The translations under genes and the position numbers were made by a program. This document shows, piece after piece, positions 8,232 to 15,992 of a stretch of DNA of 64,000 nt (position 1 is its first letter; each line of letters begins with the position of its first letter). The DNA is from Actinomadura macrotermitis. GTDB taxonomy: Bacteria > Actinomycetota > Actinomycetes > Streptosporangiales > Streptosporangiaceae. Below the pieces are notes generated by a model. That model saw nothing but the letters and a program-made list of their open reading frames with translations, did not search any database and was not told the DNA's origin. The stretch covers positions 1,883,533-1,947,532 of the forward strand of contig NZ_WEGH01000002.1 of assembly GCF_009604375.1 (NCBI RefSeq), in the 5' to 3' direction.

Positions 8232-8909
8232 CTAGCTCCGGCCTTCCGGACCGGGCAGCACCAGGCGCCGCCGGCCTGGCCGGGTCTCGATCAGCCCTTC
8301 GGCCTCCAGTGCCGCCAAGGCGCGCCTCACCGTGGTCCGGGACACGCCATGCTGCTCGGCAAGGTCGGCTTCCCCGGGAAGGCTGCCGCCGGCGGGGAAC
8401 TCCCCGTCACTGATGGCCGCCCGGATGCGTCCCGCGACGGCATCCGTCCGGTTCGCCTCGCCTCCAAGATCTCCCACGAACCATCCCTGGCTCTGGACCG
8501 AGGTGATCAGCCCTTCGGTCTCCAGCGCCGCCAAGGCGCGGTTGGTCGTCCCGGTCGAGACGCCGAACCGGTCCGCCAGTTCGTCGACAGTGCCGAGCCG
8601 GTCACCGGGGGAACTGCCCTCCGCCGCCAGAAGCCGCCGAATCTCTTCGGTGACCCGCTCGTACTTCTTCTCCGTCCGAGCCACAGCGGGAGCGGTGCCG
8701 GCCCGAGCGAAACGTCCACGCCCCGGCACCACCTCGATGAGGCCCTCGTCCTGGAGCAGGGTTAGCGCCCGGCGAACCGTCGTCCGAGCGACCCCATGCT
8801 GCTCCATGAGCTCGGCTTCCGAGGGCAGTGCCCGCTCCGGACCGATCTCCCCCGCCTCGATGGACCTGCGCAGACCATCGGCGATATTCCGGAATCCGAC
8901 CTTGGGCAT
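8232..8909 (-). CDS. Regulator with three tandem GntR-type winged-helix domains
   Basis: A 225-aa protein built from three GntR DNA-binding units and no ligand domain. Unit 1 spans about 3-66 (ALPSEAELMEQHGVARTTVRRAL), unit 2 about 80-143 (GDRLGTVDELADRFGVSTGTTNRAL) and unit 3 about 153-217 (SLPGEADLAEQHGVSRTTVRRAL). Units 1 and 3 are most alike. Normal GntR proteins have one such domain plus an effector domain. In actinomycete integrative elements GntR repressors (for example KorSA of pSAM2) control excision and transfer, so an element-control role is plausible. A palindrome lies in its own promoter (8955-8971). Confidence 0.85.
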   Translation of the reverse strand: MPKVGFRNIADGLRRSIEAGEIGPERALPSEAELMEQHGVARTTVRRALTLLQDEGLIEVVPGRGRFARAGTAPAVARTEKKYERVTEEIRRLLAAEGSSPGDRLGTVDELADRFGVSTGTTNRALAALETEGLITSVQSQGWFVGDLGGEANRTDAVAGRIRAAISDGEFPAGGSLPGEADLAEQHGVSRTTVRRALAALEAEGLIETRPGRRRLVLPGPEGRS

Positions 8910-8954
8910 GGTCCTTGAAGCTCCTGCCTAGCTGGGCGCCAAGGGCACATCGTA

Positions 8955-8971
8955 CGCAGGTCCTACCTGCG
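8955..8971 (-). promoter_or_regulatory. Palindrome in the promoter of the triple-GntR gene
   Basis: Perfect arms CGCAGGT and ACCTGCG with a 3-base centre, 17 bases long. It lies just upstream of a TACGAT -10-like box (minus strand) and fills the whole 17-base spacer to the -35 position. This is a good site for autorepression. Confidence 0.55.
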
Positions 8972-9511
8972 GGAGTTCCCACGAAAGCGGTTGCGCTGTG
9001 CGGAGATGGATCGCACGCCCCTGTACTCACCCACGATGTGGCCAGTAGGCATGCGGTCCACCCTGAGCCTGTACCTGGCCTCTAGGGCGCGGTCACCGAG
9101 TAGGGGCGCCAGCAGCTCGCCGAACTGGGTGTCGACGCCGGGAGTCGAGGCTGAGGAGGAGAGTCAGCCCTGCCTGTGTGCCGGTCGCCCACGCCGTCGT
9201 CGACCTAGGTGACGATCGAGGAGGCAAGTGGACGGCCTGCCGCCAGGGCCTGTCTCGAAGTCGGGTGTGCGAGGGGGTGTCGTGATCTCTAAGAGTGTGT
9301 TCGACAGGTGGTCGCTGATGGCATTCGAGGGGTCTGGGGCGGGGTGGCCGCGGGTGATCCGGCGGGTCGTCTGGTCGACGGCGGCCCAGCCCGCCAGCCG
9401 GCAGCGGGTGAACAGGTACAGCCCCAGCAGCAGGTTGGTGGCACCGGCCCGAGCGTCGTGCATCGCGCCGGCCGTGCACGGGCCCCGGAACCGTGCACGG
9501 CCGGGCCAGGG
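8972..9511. other. Intergenic stretch with decayed mobile DNA
   Basis: I find no convincing intact gene. On the minus strand 9464-9270 a fragment reads LLLGLYLFTRCRLAGWAAVDQ...DHLSNTLLEIT, which looks like a coding remnant but which I cannot assign to a family. It runs up to a 17-base terminal-repeat-like sequence at 9245-9261. Confidence 0.4.
9245..9261 (+). repeat. Left member of a 17-bp inverted repeat pair (IS-like end)
   Basis: AGGGCCTGTCTCGAAGT matches the reverse complement of 12558-12574 at 15 of 17 positions. Both point inward, like terminal inverted repeats. Confidence 0.45.
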
Positions 9512-10609
9512 TCAGGGCTGCTTGGTCCAGAGGGTCGCGCGCCGCACGGAGCCGGGGTAGGAGGACACACCGATGACGGCGCTCTTGTCGTTGATGTCGA
9601 CGACCTGGGAGCTGGTCGCGCCCGCGGGAAGCGGGAGGGCCAGGGGGCCGGAGGTGGGGCTGGGCCAGACGACCGGTCCCGCCACCGTGTCGCTGCAGTG
9701 GTAGCTGCCGATGATCTCGCCGGCGGTGTTGATCGCCGTGGGCCGGACGAATCGGCCGCGGTTTTCGCCGGGCAGGGCGCGCATGCCGGTCGCGGCGTCC
9801 CAGACAAAGGCGTCTTCGAGGACGCCGGCGGCGTCTACCGCCGAGGTGCCGACCACGACGCCCTTCTCGTTGATGCCGACCGGAAGCGTCCACTTGCCGC
9901 CCAGGGTGCCGAGGTCGACGGTGGTGTTCTGGCCGATCCGCGCGTAGCCGCGCTCGGCCCGGTTGAACGCTCCGTCGTCGCCGGTGGTCGAGGAGGACAG
10001 GTTCGTGCTGCCGACCCAGTCGCCCTTCTCGTTCATGTCCACGATCTGCGAGCCGGCCCCACCGGACGGCAGGCCGTATGTGCCACCCGACCACAGGGCC
10101 GACAGGCGCTTGCGCAGGAGGTCGCCCTCGATCTTCTTGTCCTCGATGTAGCCGCCGACGACGCCGTTGCCGATGGTGTTGCCCTGCGAGTGGACACCCC
10201 ACTGGCCGAGATCCTGCAGCCGGCCGTCGCGGTAGACGAAGGCGTGGCGCTCCCCGTCCAGGGCGGTGCCGTAGCCGGAGATCCGGCCCTGCTCGTCCAC
10301 CCCGGTGGCGACGCTGTTCGGGCCGCGCAGGAAAGCGAACGGCAGGTAGCCGAGCTCCTTCAGCGTCCCGGCCTTCCACGACACCGCGACGTTCCGCTGC
10401 GGGACCTGGCCTGGATTGGCGACCTTGGATCCCACGACGAGACCCTGGTCGTTGATGCTCGTCGGCGTGAAATCGGTGCCGAGGTCGACCGCCTTCCACT
10501 GCGTGGCCGCCGGCTTGCAGAACACGGGCTCCGCGTGCGCGGGCGTCGTGACGGCCAGCCCCGCCAGAGGCAGGGCCGCGACGAGTATGGAACGTGCCAG
10601 TGAACGCAT
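9512..10609 (-). CDS. Secreted HAF-repeat protein
   Basis: A 365-aa protein with a Sec signal peptide (about 1-26, ending TTPAHA before EPVF). The rest contains repeated units of about 45 residues of the HAF type, for example VDLGTLGGKWTLPVGINEKGVVVG followed by AFVWD, and similar INDQGLVVG and INTAGEIIGS units. HAF repeats are extracellular and of unknown function, probably a beta-propeller. The ATG has an AAGGA ribosome site just upstream. It lies alone among IS remnants and is probably accessory. Confidence 0.8.
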   Translation of the reverse strand: MRSLARSILVAALPLAGLAVTTPAHAEPVFCKPAATQWKAVDLGTDFTPTSINDQGLVVGSKVANPGQVPQRNVAVSWKAGTLKELGYLPFAFLRGPNSVATGVDEQGRISGYGTALDGERHAFVYRDGRLQDLGQWGVHSQGNTIGNGVVGGYIEDKKIEGDLLRKRLSALWSGGTYGLPSGGAGSQIVDMNEKGDWVGSTNLSSSTTGDDGAFNRAERGYARIGQNTTVDLGTLGGKWTLPVGINEKGVVVGTSAVDAAGVLEDAFVWDAATGMRALPGENRGRFVRPTAINTAGEIIGSYHCSDTVAGPVVWPSPTSGPLALPLPAGATSSQVVDINDKSAVIGVSSYPGSVRRATLWTKQP

Positions 10610-10719
10610 GTGCCGTCCTTCACCTTCGATGATCGAATTCGTGATCACCGTAGATCGCGGACGGCCTGACCAGGGCTTTTCAAACCTTACGGACCTCTTA
10701 CCGCCACCTTGGGCTTCCC

Positions 10720-10960
10720 TCTGCTTGACGGCCGGACACGGTGAGCGGGCGCTGGACGATCTGCATGTCGATGCCCGACGTGGCGGCGTGTTCGACCAGG
10801 TGGGCGCGGTAGCCGCCGTCGACCCAGGTGGTGGTGACGGGGGGGATGCCCGGCCGCGACGCAGTCGATCAGCACCTGTCCGGCAGTGGCGTCCTGGACG
10901 CCGGTGGCGGTGACCAGGAGGACGGGCGCAGGCTGAGGGCATGGCCGGCAGGTCCGGTCG
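10720..10960 (-). pseudogene. IS5-family transposase fragment
   Basis: On the minus strand the sequence reads VLLVTATGVQDATAGQVLID and, after a frameshift in a C-run near 10838, PPVTTTWVDGGYRAHLVEHAA. This is the DDE core region (the WVDGGY box) of IS5-type transposases. Start, end and frame are lost. Confidence 0.75.
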
Positions 10961-11290
10961 GGAAGGACCGGTGAAATGGTCGACGCCGTCTGGGGCGGCG
11001 GCTGGGCGGTGAGCGGCGTCGGCGGATCTGTCCGGGGGTGCGGTGAGCCGCTGTCGGCGCGGGCGCGCAGGGACGCGGTGTTACAACGAACGCCGCCCCG
11101 GCCCAGCGAATACCAGGATCACCCGTCAAACACGTTGTCCCGTAGAACAGGCCGTGGCGGATCGGTTCGGCCGCCTTGTCCAGGTGCAGCCGTCTGACAG
11201 CAGTGTGTCCGGCTCCGGAGAGGAGCGCATGAGTTGCCCTAGGATGCCCACCCAGTTGATCTTCGCTGAACGACGGAAAAGGGCTTCTCT
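10961..11290. other. Intergenic region, no intact gene seen
   Basis: GC-rich sequence between the IS5 fragment and the next gene. Frames here are short with no recognisable product. The last 30 bases should hold the leader of the gene starting at 11291. Confidence 0.4.
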
Positions 11291-12100
11291 GTGAACTCTG
11301 CACAGCTTCCTGAGGATCCGCGCTGGCATACCACCGGCGCCGCCTCAGCAGCTCAGAATCCACCCGAGCCGCCGCCCTGGACCACCGCGAAGCGCCCTGC
11401 TCGATGGTGGCAACGGCCGCCGATCCTGGCCGCGTGCAGCGTCGCCGCGGTGGTCGCGATCGGACTGGCGGTCGCGATCGGACTGGTGGTCGTACGAGCG
11501 ACCGAGCCACCGGGTAAGAGCTCCACGCAGCCGGCGGGCCCTGACGCCTCGCTCGCCCCGAGCGCGAACCCGAGCGCGAGCGCGAGCGCGAGCGCGAGCG
11601 GTGCGCCGAAGTCGCATGGGGCTGGTCCGGTCCTGTCCATCACAGGCGATTTCCCCTACACCCTGCAAGGCATCGCGGCAGGAAAGGTCACGACGGCCGC
11701 AGGAACGCCGGCGCCCGCCGGCTACAAGTTCCTCTACCTGGCGATCGAGATCAGGGGCAAGCTCACCGATCGTTCGATGCCCGCCCCCACGCCGGGCCTG
11801 AGCGTGTCCTGGCCGCAGTGCGAGAACGCCAAGTCCACCCAGCGCCCCGTCGGATGCGCCGTCCAGAGCCCCATGAAGCGGCTGTGGAAATACATGCCCA
11901 TAGAGATCTTCGACCGGGATCACCTGACGCCCCCCGAAAGCTCGGAGATGCTGCCGCCCGGCCCCTACTACTACACCTACATGTCGGCCCGGATCCCCGA
12001 CAGCGTCGACCCCAAGCAGTCCAAGGTCTGCACCATCGTCCCGGTCGGCCAGACACCCCAGTGCATCCCGCTCGCCACCCTGCCGATCTCCTCGGACTGA
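11291..12100 (+). CDS. Membrane-anchored hypothetical protein with Ser/Ala linker
   Basis: A 269-aa protein: Pro-rich cytoplasmic N-terminus (1-40), one membrane helix (about 45-70), a low-complexity PSANPSASASASASG linker, then an extracellular domain of about 150 residues with Cys in PQCENAKST, VGCAVQSP, KVCTIV and PQCIPL that may form disulfides. GTG 11291 is the first start. The linker is encoded by a GCGAGC repeat. I do not recognise the outer domain. Confidence 0.7.
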   Translation: MNSAQLPEDPRWHTTGAASAAQNPPEPPPWTTAKRPARWWQRPPILAACSVAAVVAIGLAVAIGLVVVRATEPPGKSSTQPAGPDASLAPSANPSASASASASGAPKSHGAGPVLSITGDFPYTLQGIAAGKVTTAAGTPAPAGYKFLYLAIEIRGKLTDRSMPAPTPGLSVSWPQCENAKSTQRPVGCAVQSPMKRLWKYMPIEIFDRDHLTPPESSEMLPPGPYYYTYMSARIPDSVDPKQSKVCTIVPVGQTPQCIPLATLPISSD

Positions 12101-12109
12101 TGACGATTC

Positions 12110-12465
12110 GCGCCGCAAGGACCGACGGAGCGGTGGCGGGTGAACAGCGTCAACGGGCCGCTCGCCGAGCACCGCATCGTCATGCAGCGCGCGGCCGAGC
12201 GCATTCCCGGCGACGATGACGCGGGCCCGCTCACGCCGCCGGCTTGCCGGGCAGCCGCCTTCCAAGAGCCCACCCAAGAGGCGGACCCGGGTGGTCCGGG
12301 GGCTCCCACCTGCGCCTGCTGGCGGATGCCGTCGATGAGCGATGAGCTGCCGTTTCGTCCTTTTCGGGGGTCGGCCCGGACGTCTGGACACGGCAGCAGC
12401 GGTTCCAGCCGCGCCCCTTGCTCAACGGTCAGGTCGAACCGCCTCGTCACCGCCAGGGTGGCCAC
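12110..12465 (-). pseudogene. IS5-family transposase N-terminal remnant
   Basis: The minus-strand GTG at 12463-12465 begins VATLAVTRRFDLTVEQGARLEPLLP, the typical N-terminus of IS5-type transposases. The next box, RPGRPPKRTKRQLI, is in another frame, and the remainder is scrambled. The gene is dead. The C-terminal fragment at 10720-10960 could be the rest of the same element, split by the insertion or expansion of 11.0-12.1 kb. Confidence 0.75.
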
Positions 12466-12521
12466 GAGGTCTCCGGTAGTTCAGGTTTTTCTTGGTCGAT
12501 GAACCCTCTACCGGAGACCTC
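12466..12521 (-). promoter_or_regulatory. Hairpin covering the ribosome site of the IS5 transposase
   Basis: Perfect 14-bp arms (12466-12479 and 12508-12521). The arm next to the transposase GTG contains GGAGACCTC, so the hairpin would hide the ribosome binding site. This resembles the way many IS elements suppress transposase translation from outside transcripts. Confidence 0.6.
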
Positions 12522-12557
12522 GCTGCGTCCGGCGCATGACACGCCGCCGCTCATCTC

Positions 12558-12574
12558 ACTTCGAAACAAGCCCT
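12558..12574 (-). repeat. Right member of a 17-bp inverted repeat pair (IS-like end)
   Basis: On the minus strand AGGGCTTGTTTCGAAGT, 15 of 17 identical to 9245-9261 and facing it. It lies about 40 bases outside the transposase leader hairpin, as expected for an IS5-type end. Confidence 0.55.
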
Positions 12575-12987
12575 AGTGCTGGGGCGAGCCTGTCTGTCGT
12601 TGGGGTAGGAGGAGGCGTCGAAGTTGGGATTGGCCCACGTGGCGGATGAACAGTTTCCGCGGCACCGTAGCGAACACCCGCTCACACTCGTGGCGGGTGA
12701 TGTACCTCGGTCTGCCAGGAAGCAGTCGAGGTCGTGCACGCCCTCGTCGGTGACCAGACCAGAGCTCTCGTTCGTCGTACTCTCCCCTGCCGCTCGCCAT
12801 CGCTGCTCGGAGTACTTCTTTCTTCCGGCAAGCTGCAGCTCTCGTCAGTCGACAGCACGTCCGTAACCCGCACCCTAAAGATCTCTAGACGGCAGTGATG
12901 TGGAGCGGCGGCGGTGTGGCATCGACAAAGAGGTGGAGTTCGCTCATTCTGTGAGTGCGTATAGTTTTGAGATCGAGAGGGGAAAGC
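12575..12987. other. Intergenic region, no intact gene seen
   Basis: About 400 bases with only short frames and no family match. Base composition falls toward the low-GC gene that follows. Confidence 0.4.
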
Positions 12988-13437
12988 ATGTCAGAGTCTT
13001 CCGACGCCCTGTTCAAGGTCTGGGAGGAGCAGCAGTCCGAGATCCGTCATATGCAGACGCAGCGAGCTATGCTCACCAACGCAATCATTGTGGTCGCAGT
13101 AGCGGGGATCGGGTTTGTTGTTCAGCGAGGGCTAACGGCAAGCATGCTCGGGGTAACCCTGCCACTCGCAGGGCTTGGGCTCTATGGAGCACTTGCAAGC
13201 GCTAAATATTATGAGATGATCAGAAATTGCGAGAGGCGAGCAAAGATCTTGATTGATCGAATTGATGAGAGTATAGCAGGGCTCGATCTGGACAGTGTTT
13301 TCGTGGAGGCTAGCCGGCAAAGGCGGCTGGAAACGTCTCGCTTCATCTACTTCTCTCAAATGCACCGCTTGTGGATAGGCCTTCACCTGTCGGTGGCGCT
13401 GACCGGTGGCGTGCTCTCTGCAGTAGCAATCGCCTAG
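12988..13437 (+). CDS. Small low-GC membrane protein, unknown function
   Basis: A 149-aa protein. A short cytoplasmic N-terminus with a possible coiled coil (DALFKVWEEQQSEIRHMQTQ) is followed by two close hydrophobic segments (about 27-68), a charged central helix (YYEMIRNCERRAKILIDRIDESI), and a C-terminal membrane helix (about 127-149). The ATG follows a GAGAGGGGAAAG ribosome site. GC is near 50%, far below the rest of the window, so recent transfer is likely. The layout recalls small SLATT-like membrane effectors, but I see no decisive motif. Confidence 0.7.
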   Translation: MSESSDALFKVWEEQQSEIRHMQTQRAMLTNAIIVVAVAGIGFVVQRGLTASMLGVTLPLAGLGLYGALASAKYYEMIRNCERRAKILIDRIDESIAGLDLDSVFVEASRQRRLETSRFIYFSQMHRLWIGLHLSVALTGGVLSAVAIA

Positions 13438-13473
13438 AAATCCTTAGCGGTTGAGGTTGCGAGGTGGACGGAA

Positions 13474-14277
13474 TCACAACACATCGATTCCGCCTCCACG
13501 GTGATGCGCCCATGTGCGGGCTGCGTCGGTCATCGCGCCTAGCCAGGTCTCGTTTGGACGGCGGCTGACGGCTGCGGCATACAGACGTAGAGTCGCGATC
13601 ACGAAGACATCTACAACACGCGGATCAGCGGACTGCCAGGCCGTACATCGTGATGCCCACGCTTCTGCAGCCTCGGGGGTATGGCCGGCGGCGATGAGCT
13701 GGTGGACCAGGCAGGCGGGGTCGATGAAGCCCGCGCCACGTGTCGGCCAGGCCCAGTCCACTGCCCAGGTCGTGTCGGGACCGATGAGGAAGTTGTCCGG
13801 CTGGATGTCGGTGTAGAGGAGAGCGTTGCCGCGCAGCAGCGCAGCATCTTCCTCAGACAGGTAGCGATCCCATCGCGTCTCCCACCAACCCTGCGCGACG
13901 CCGGGCAAGGCCAGAGCGGCGATGCGGTTCAGCGTCTCGGTCACGGCGCGCAGGTCGTTTGAGTTGGGGGTGAAGTCAGCAGTGTGGCCGGTCACCTGCT
14001 CGAATCCCAGTACCACCCACGACGGCCCTTCGGCCGTCCAGAGCAGCTTCGGCGAGATCGGAGTGATGTACGGGTTGATCGCGCCTTCCCGGACCAGTGA
14101 GTCGAGCCGACCCCCTGGCCGTTTCTTCATCCCTTTGACGAAGAACCGGCCGCTGGTTCCCTCGACCAGGGCAGTGACGTCGGAGCCATGACCGTGTGCT
14201 GTGCGTTCGGCGGTGAGCAACTCGCCGACGTGCGGACGAATCAGGGCCTCGAACTCGGGTCCGGGAAGAGCGTCCAT
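13474..14277 (-). CDS. Aminoglycoside phosphotransferase-like kinase
   Basis: A 267-aa protein of the APH/choline kinase fold: an N-lobe with the Lys in GRFFVKGMKK, the Brenner box LLYTDIQPDNFLIG and the metal-binding AVDWAWPTRGAGFIDPA. The start at 14277 has a GAAGGAG ribosome site and lies 11 bases after the radical SAM stop, so the two genes form an operon. The usual HxD reads TDIQPDN, with Thr for His, so activity should be checked. It could modify a small molecule or the product of the radical SAM enzyme; resistance is possible but unsupported. Confidence 0.82.
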   Translation of the reverse strand: MDALPGPEFEALIRPHVGELLTAERTAHGHGSDVTALVEGTSGRFFVKGMKKRPGGRLDSLVREGAINPYITPISPKLLWTAEGPSWVVLGFEQVTGHTADFTPNSNDLRAVTETLNRIAALALPGVAQGWWETRWDRYLSEEDAALLRGNALLYTDIQPDNFLIGPDTTWAVDWAWPTRGAGFIDPACLVHQLIAAGHTPEAAEAWASRCTAWQSADPRVVDVFVIATLRLYAAAVSRRPNETWLGAMTDAARTWAHHRGGGIDVL

Positions 14278-14288
14278 GGCTCCTTCTA

Positions 14289-15149
14289 TCAGTTCCGCGG
14301 GTTGCAGCCCGAGCCCGGCGAACCGGGGCTGCACTCGGCGTCAGGGTCGCAGGCGCCCGACCTGGGGGCGTTCTGGATGGCGGCGTTGGCGCGGGTCATC
14401 GCCTCGCTGTTGAGGAGGGTGGCGAGGTCCATGCTGCGCACGCTGCCCACCGTCAGCCAGTCGGCGAACACCCACGGGGTGACGGCGCCGTCCGGCCTGA
14501 TGGCGGCCTTGCCGTCACCGCACTTGCCGCACAGGTTCGCCTCGGACGGGGCCTGCCCGGCGGCGGCGCGCCCGAAGGGGCGGCCGGAGTCGATCGTGAT
14601 GCCGGTGACGCCGATCTCCTCCAGCTCGCGCCGGGCCTCCTGGACACGCTGCGCCTCGAAGAGGCGGACGATGCCGACCCGGAGCCGCACGCCCAGGTCG
14701 ATGGCCTTGACGATGTTGGCGCGGGTCCGGACGTGGCTGGGCCGGCCGGTGATGGCGTTGCGCTCGTCGGGGTCGTCGGAGTAGTACGACGTGGCGAGCC
14801 GGACGGAGCCGTGCCGGAGCAGGTTCCACCAGGCGTCGCCGAGGGGGTGAGCGAGGTTGCTGAAGACCTCGGCGCGCAGGCCGGCGGCGAGGGCGTAGGC
14901 GACCAGCTCGGCGGCGTGGGGGTGCAAGGTGGGCTCTCCGCCGATGAACTGCACCTCGGGGACACCCAGGTCCGAGATCTGGTCGATGACGCGCAGCCAG
15001 TCGTTGCGGGCCATCTCGCCGTGCGAGCCGTGCGCGCCGGAGTCGTTGTAGCAGTGCCCGCAGTTGAGCTGGCACTTGCGGGTCAGGTCGAGCCACACCA
15101 GCCGGGGCACCTGGCGGGCGGAGGCGGGGGATTCAAGGGCGATGGTCAT
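14289..15149 (-). CDS. Radical SAM protein with SPASM-like C-terminal cysteines
   Basis: A 286-aa enzyme. The [4Fe-4S]/SAM motif is C26-x3-C30-x2-C33 in TRKCQLNCGHCYNDSGAHG. The GGEP SAM-binding box lies in VQFIGGEPTLHPH. The C-terminus has LCGKCGDGKAAIRPDGAVTPW and a final GACDPDAECSPG...GSGC cluster, resembling a SPASM/twitch auxiliary cluster domain. Such enzymes often mature ribosomal peptides. The start has an AGGAGGAG ribosome site. The 5' leader is long and structured (15241-15540). The substrate is unknown; no clear precursor peptide is visible. Confidence 0.85.
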   Translation of the reverse strand: MTIALESPASARQVPRLVWLDLTRKCQLNCGHCYNDSGAHGSHGEMARNDWLRVIDQISDLGVPEVQFIGGEPTLHPHAAELVAYALAAGLRAEVFSNLAHPLGDAWWNLLRHGSVRLATSYYSDDPDERNAITGRPSHVRTRANIVKAIDLGVRLRVGIVRLFEAQRVQEARRELEEIGVTGITIDSGRPFGRAAAGQAPSEANLCGKCGDGKAAIRPDGAVTPWVFADWLTVGSVRSMDLATLLNSEAMTRANAAIQNAPRSGACDPDAECSPGSPGSGCNPRN

Positions 15150-15240
15150 GGGCTCCTCCTGGGAACCTCCCTGCGCGGCTGATCCGCGCACTGGGAACCT
15201 CCAGACGAGGGGAGTCGTCACCTTCGCCGGAGGGACTGGC

Positions 15241-15310
15241 CCTCCGAGCAGGTCGCCGGCATCTCAGACCACACGGGAACGTGGCTGCCGGCCCCATCTC
15301 TGCTCGGAGG
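15241..15310 (-). ncRNA. Candidate structured leader RNA of the radical SAM gene
   Basis: Three nested perfect stems lie in 70 bases: an outer 10-bp stem (15241-15250 with 15301-15310), a middle GCCGGCA/TGCCGGC stem (15255-15261 with 15286-15292) and an inner CCAC/GTGG stem (15269-15272 with 15281-15284) whose loop carries GTTCCC on the transcript. It ends 91 bases before the radical SAM start. Half of it recurs upstream at 15493-15540. No T-run follows, so it is not a classical terminator. The class is unknown to me. Confidence 0.5.
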
Positions 15311-15540
15311 AGTCTCTACTCGCAGACGTGGCCCGCTGTTATTTCCTTTGCTGCGGGCCCCTGCCCGGCCACGAAAGTGTCGTGAAAGGCTCGCCGGCCG
15401 GGTGGCGGCGCACTTCGACCAGGGGGCGCCAGGCTCTTGTGGTCCCGCTGGTTCCCTTTCAGCCCTCGGGCCTCAACGGGTCCCTTGCCGGGCCACATGG
15501 GAACTTCAGTGGCTGGCCTCTCTACCACCCGGAGGAGTCT
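15269..15540 (-). repeat. Two copies of a ~48-base motif in the radical SAM leader
   Basis: Copies at 15269-15315 and 15493-15540 share CCACA(C/T)GGGAAC, then GTGGCTG, then TCTCT, and end CGGAGGAGTCT (plus-strand reading), with small indels between. The GGGAAC core also occurs at 15161-15166 and 15193-15198, there within GGGAACCTCC. Confidence 0.65.
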
Positions 15541-15669
15541 TCGCCGTGACTCGGTGATCGCGTCCTTGATGGCGGTTCCGCAGAGCTGCCAGAAGATGAC
15601 GCCGGCAAGGAACCACACGGCGCCAGGGAGCACGATCAAGGTCAGAAGCTCGCGCGTGCCAGGGATCAT
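15316..15669 (-). CDS. Small membrane protein, unknown
   Basis: A 117-aa frame whose ATG overlaps the preceding stop (ATGA). It starts MIPGTRELLTLIVLPGAVWF with one membrane helix (about 7-30). The C-terminal two-thirds is Pro/Arg/Gly-rich and low in secondary structure, and coincides with the upstream copy of the leader repeat (15493-15540). The coding extent past residue ~45 is doubtful; the real product may be only the helix and a short tail, or the frame may be a leader ORF. Confidence 0.45.
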   Translation of the reverse strand: MIPGTRELLTLIVLPGAVWFLAGVIFWQLCGTAIKDAITESRRRLLRVVERPATEVPMWPGKGPVEARGLKGNQRDHKSLAPPGRSAPPPGRRAFHDTFVAGQGPAAKEITAGHVCE

Positions 15670-15992
15670 GCGACCCACCGGCCTGCGGATTTGAACGTTT
15701 CGGCTTGGGGTGTGGATGCCTCCTGGCGTGCCGTCGTCGGCATCTGCGCGGCCCGCAAGTCCGGCAGCGGGCTGCGCGGCATACCTCTGGCACGCCAGGA
15801 GGCGGCCTGCACGGTCGCCATCCAGGCTTCGATCCGCTCCGGGCTCTGGGAGGCGATCATGGTTTCCAGGCCCTCCGGAAGGAGGGCGGATCCGACGTAC
15901 ATGGCGACGAACTGGTGGCTGCTCGCTCCAAAGCTCACCGCCCACTCCGGCCACCGCGCGTCAAGGCGCGCAGCGACCTCGGCCGGCGTCAT
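15666..15992 (-). CDS. Small hypothetical protein in the HATPase operon
   Basis: A 108-aa soluble protein beginning MTPAEVAARLDARWPEWAVSFG. Its ATG overlaps the stop of the HATPase gene and its own TGA overlaps the next ATG, so all three are translationally coupled. I do not recognise the family. Confidence 0.6.
   Translation of the reverse strand: MTPAEVAARLDARWPEWAVSFGASSHQFVAMYVGSALLPEGLETMIASQSPERIEAWMATVQAASWRARGMPRSPLPDLRAAQMPTTARQEASTPQAETFKSAGRWVA

Noticed and set aside
13474..14277. Kinase as an antibiotic-resistance gene
   Set aside because: APH-fold similarity alone does not show drug modification; it is in an operon with a radical SAM enzyme and has a changed Brenner box.
15147..15297. 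A 50-codon minus-strand ORF from ATG 15297 as a RiPP precursor
   Set aside because: The ribosome site is poor, it runs out of frame into the radical SAM start, and the region is better explained as a structured leader.
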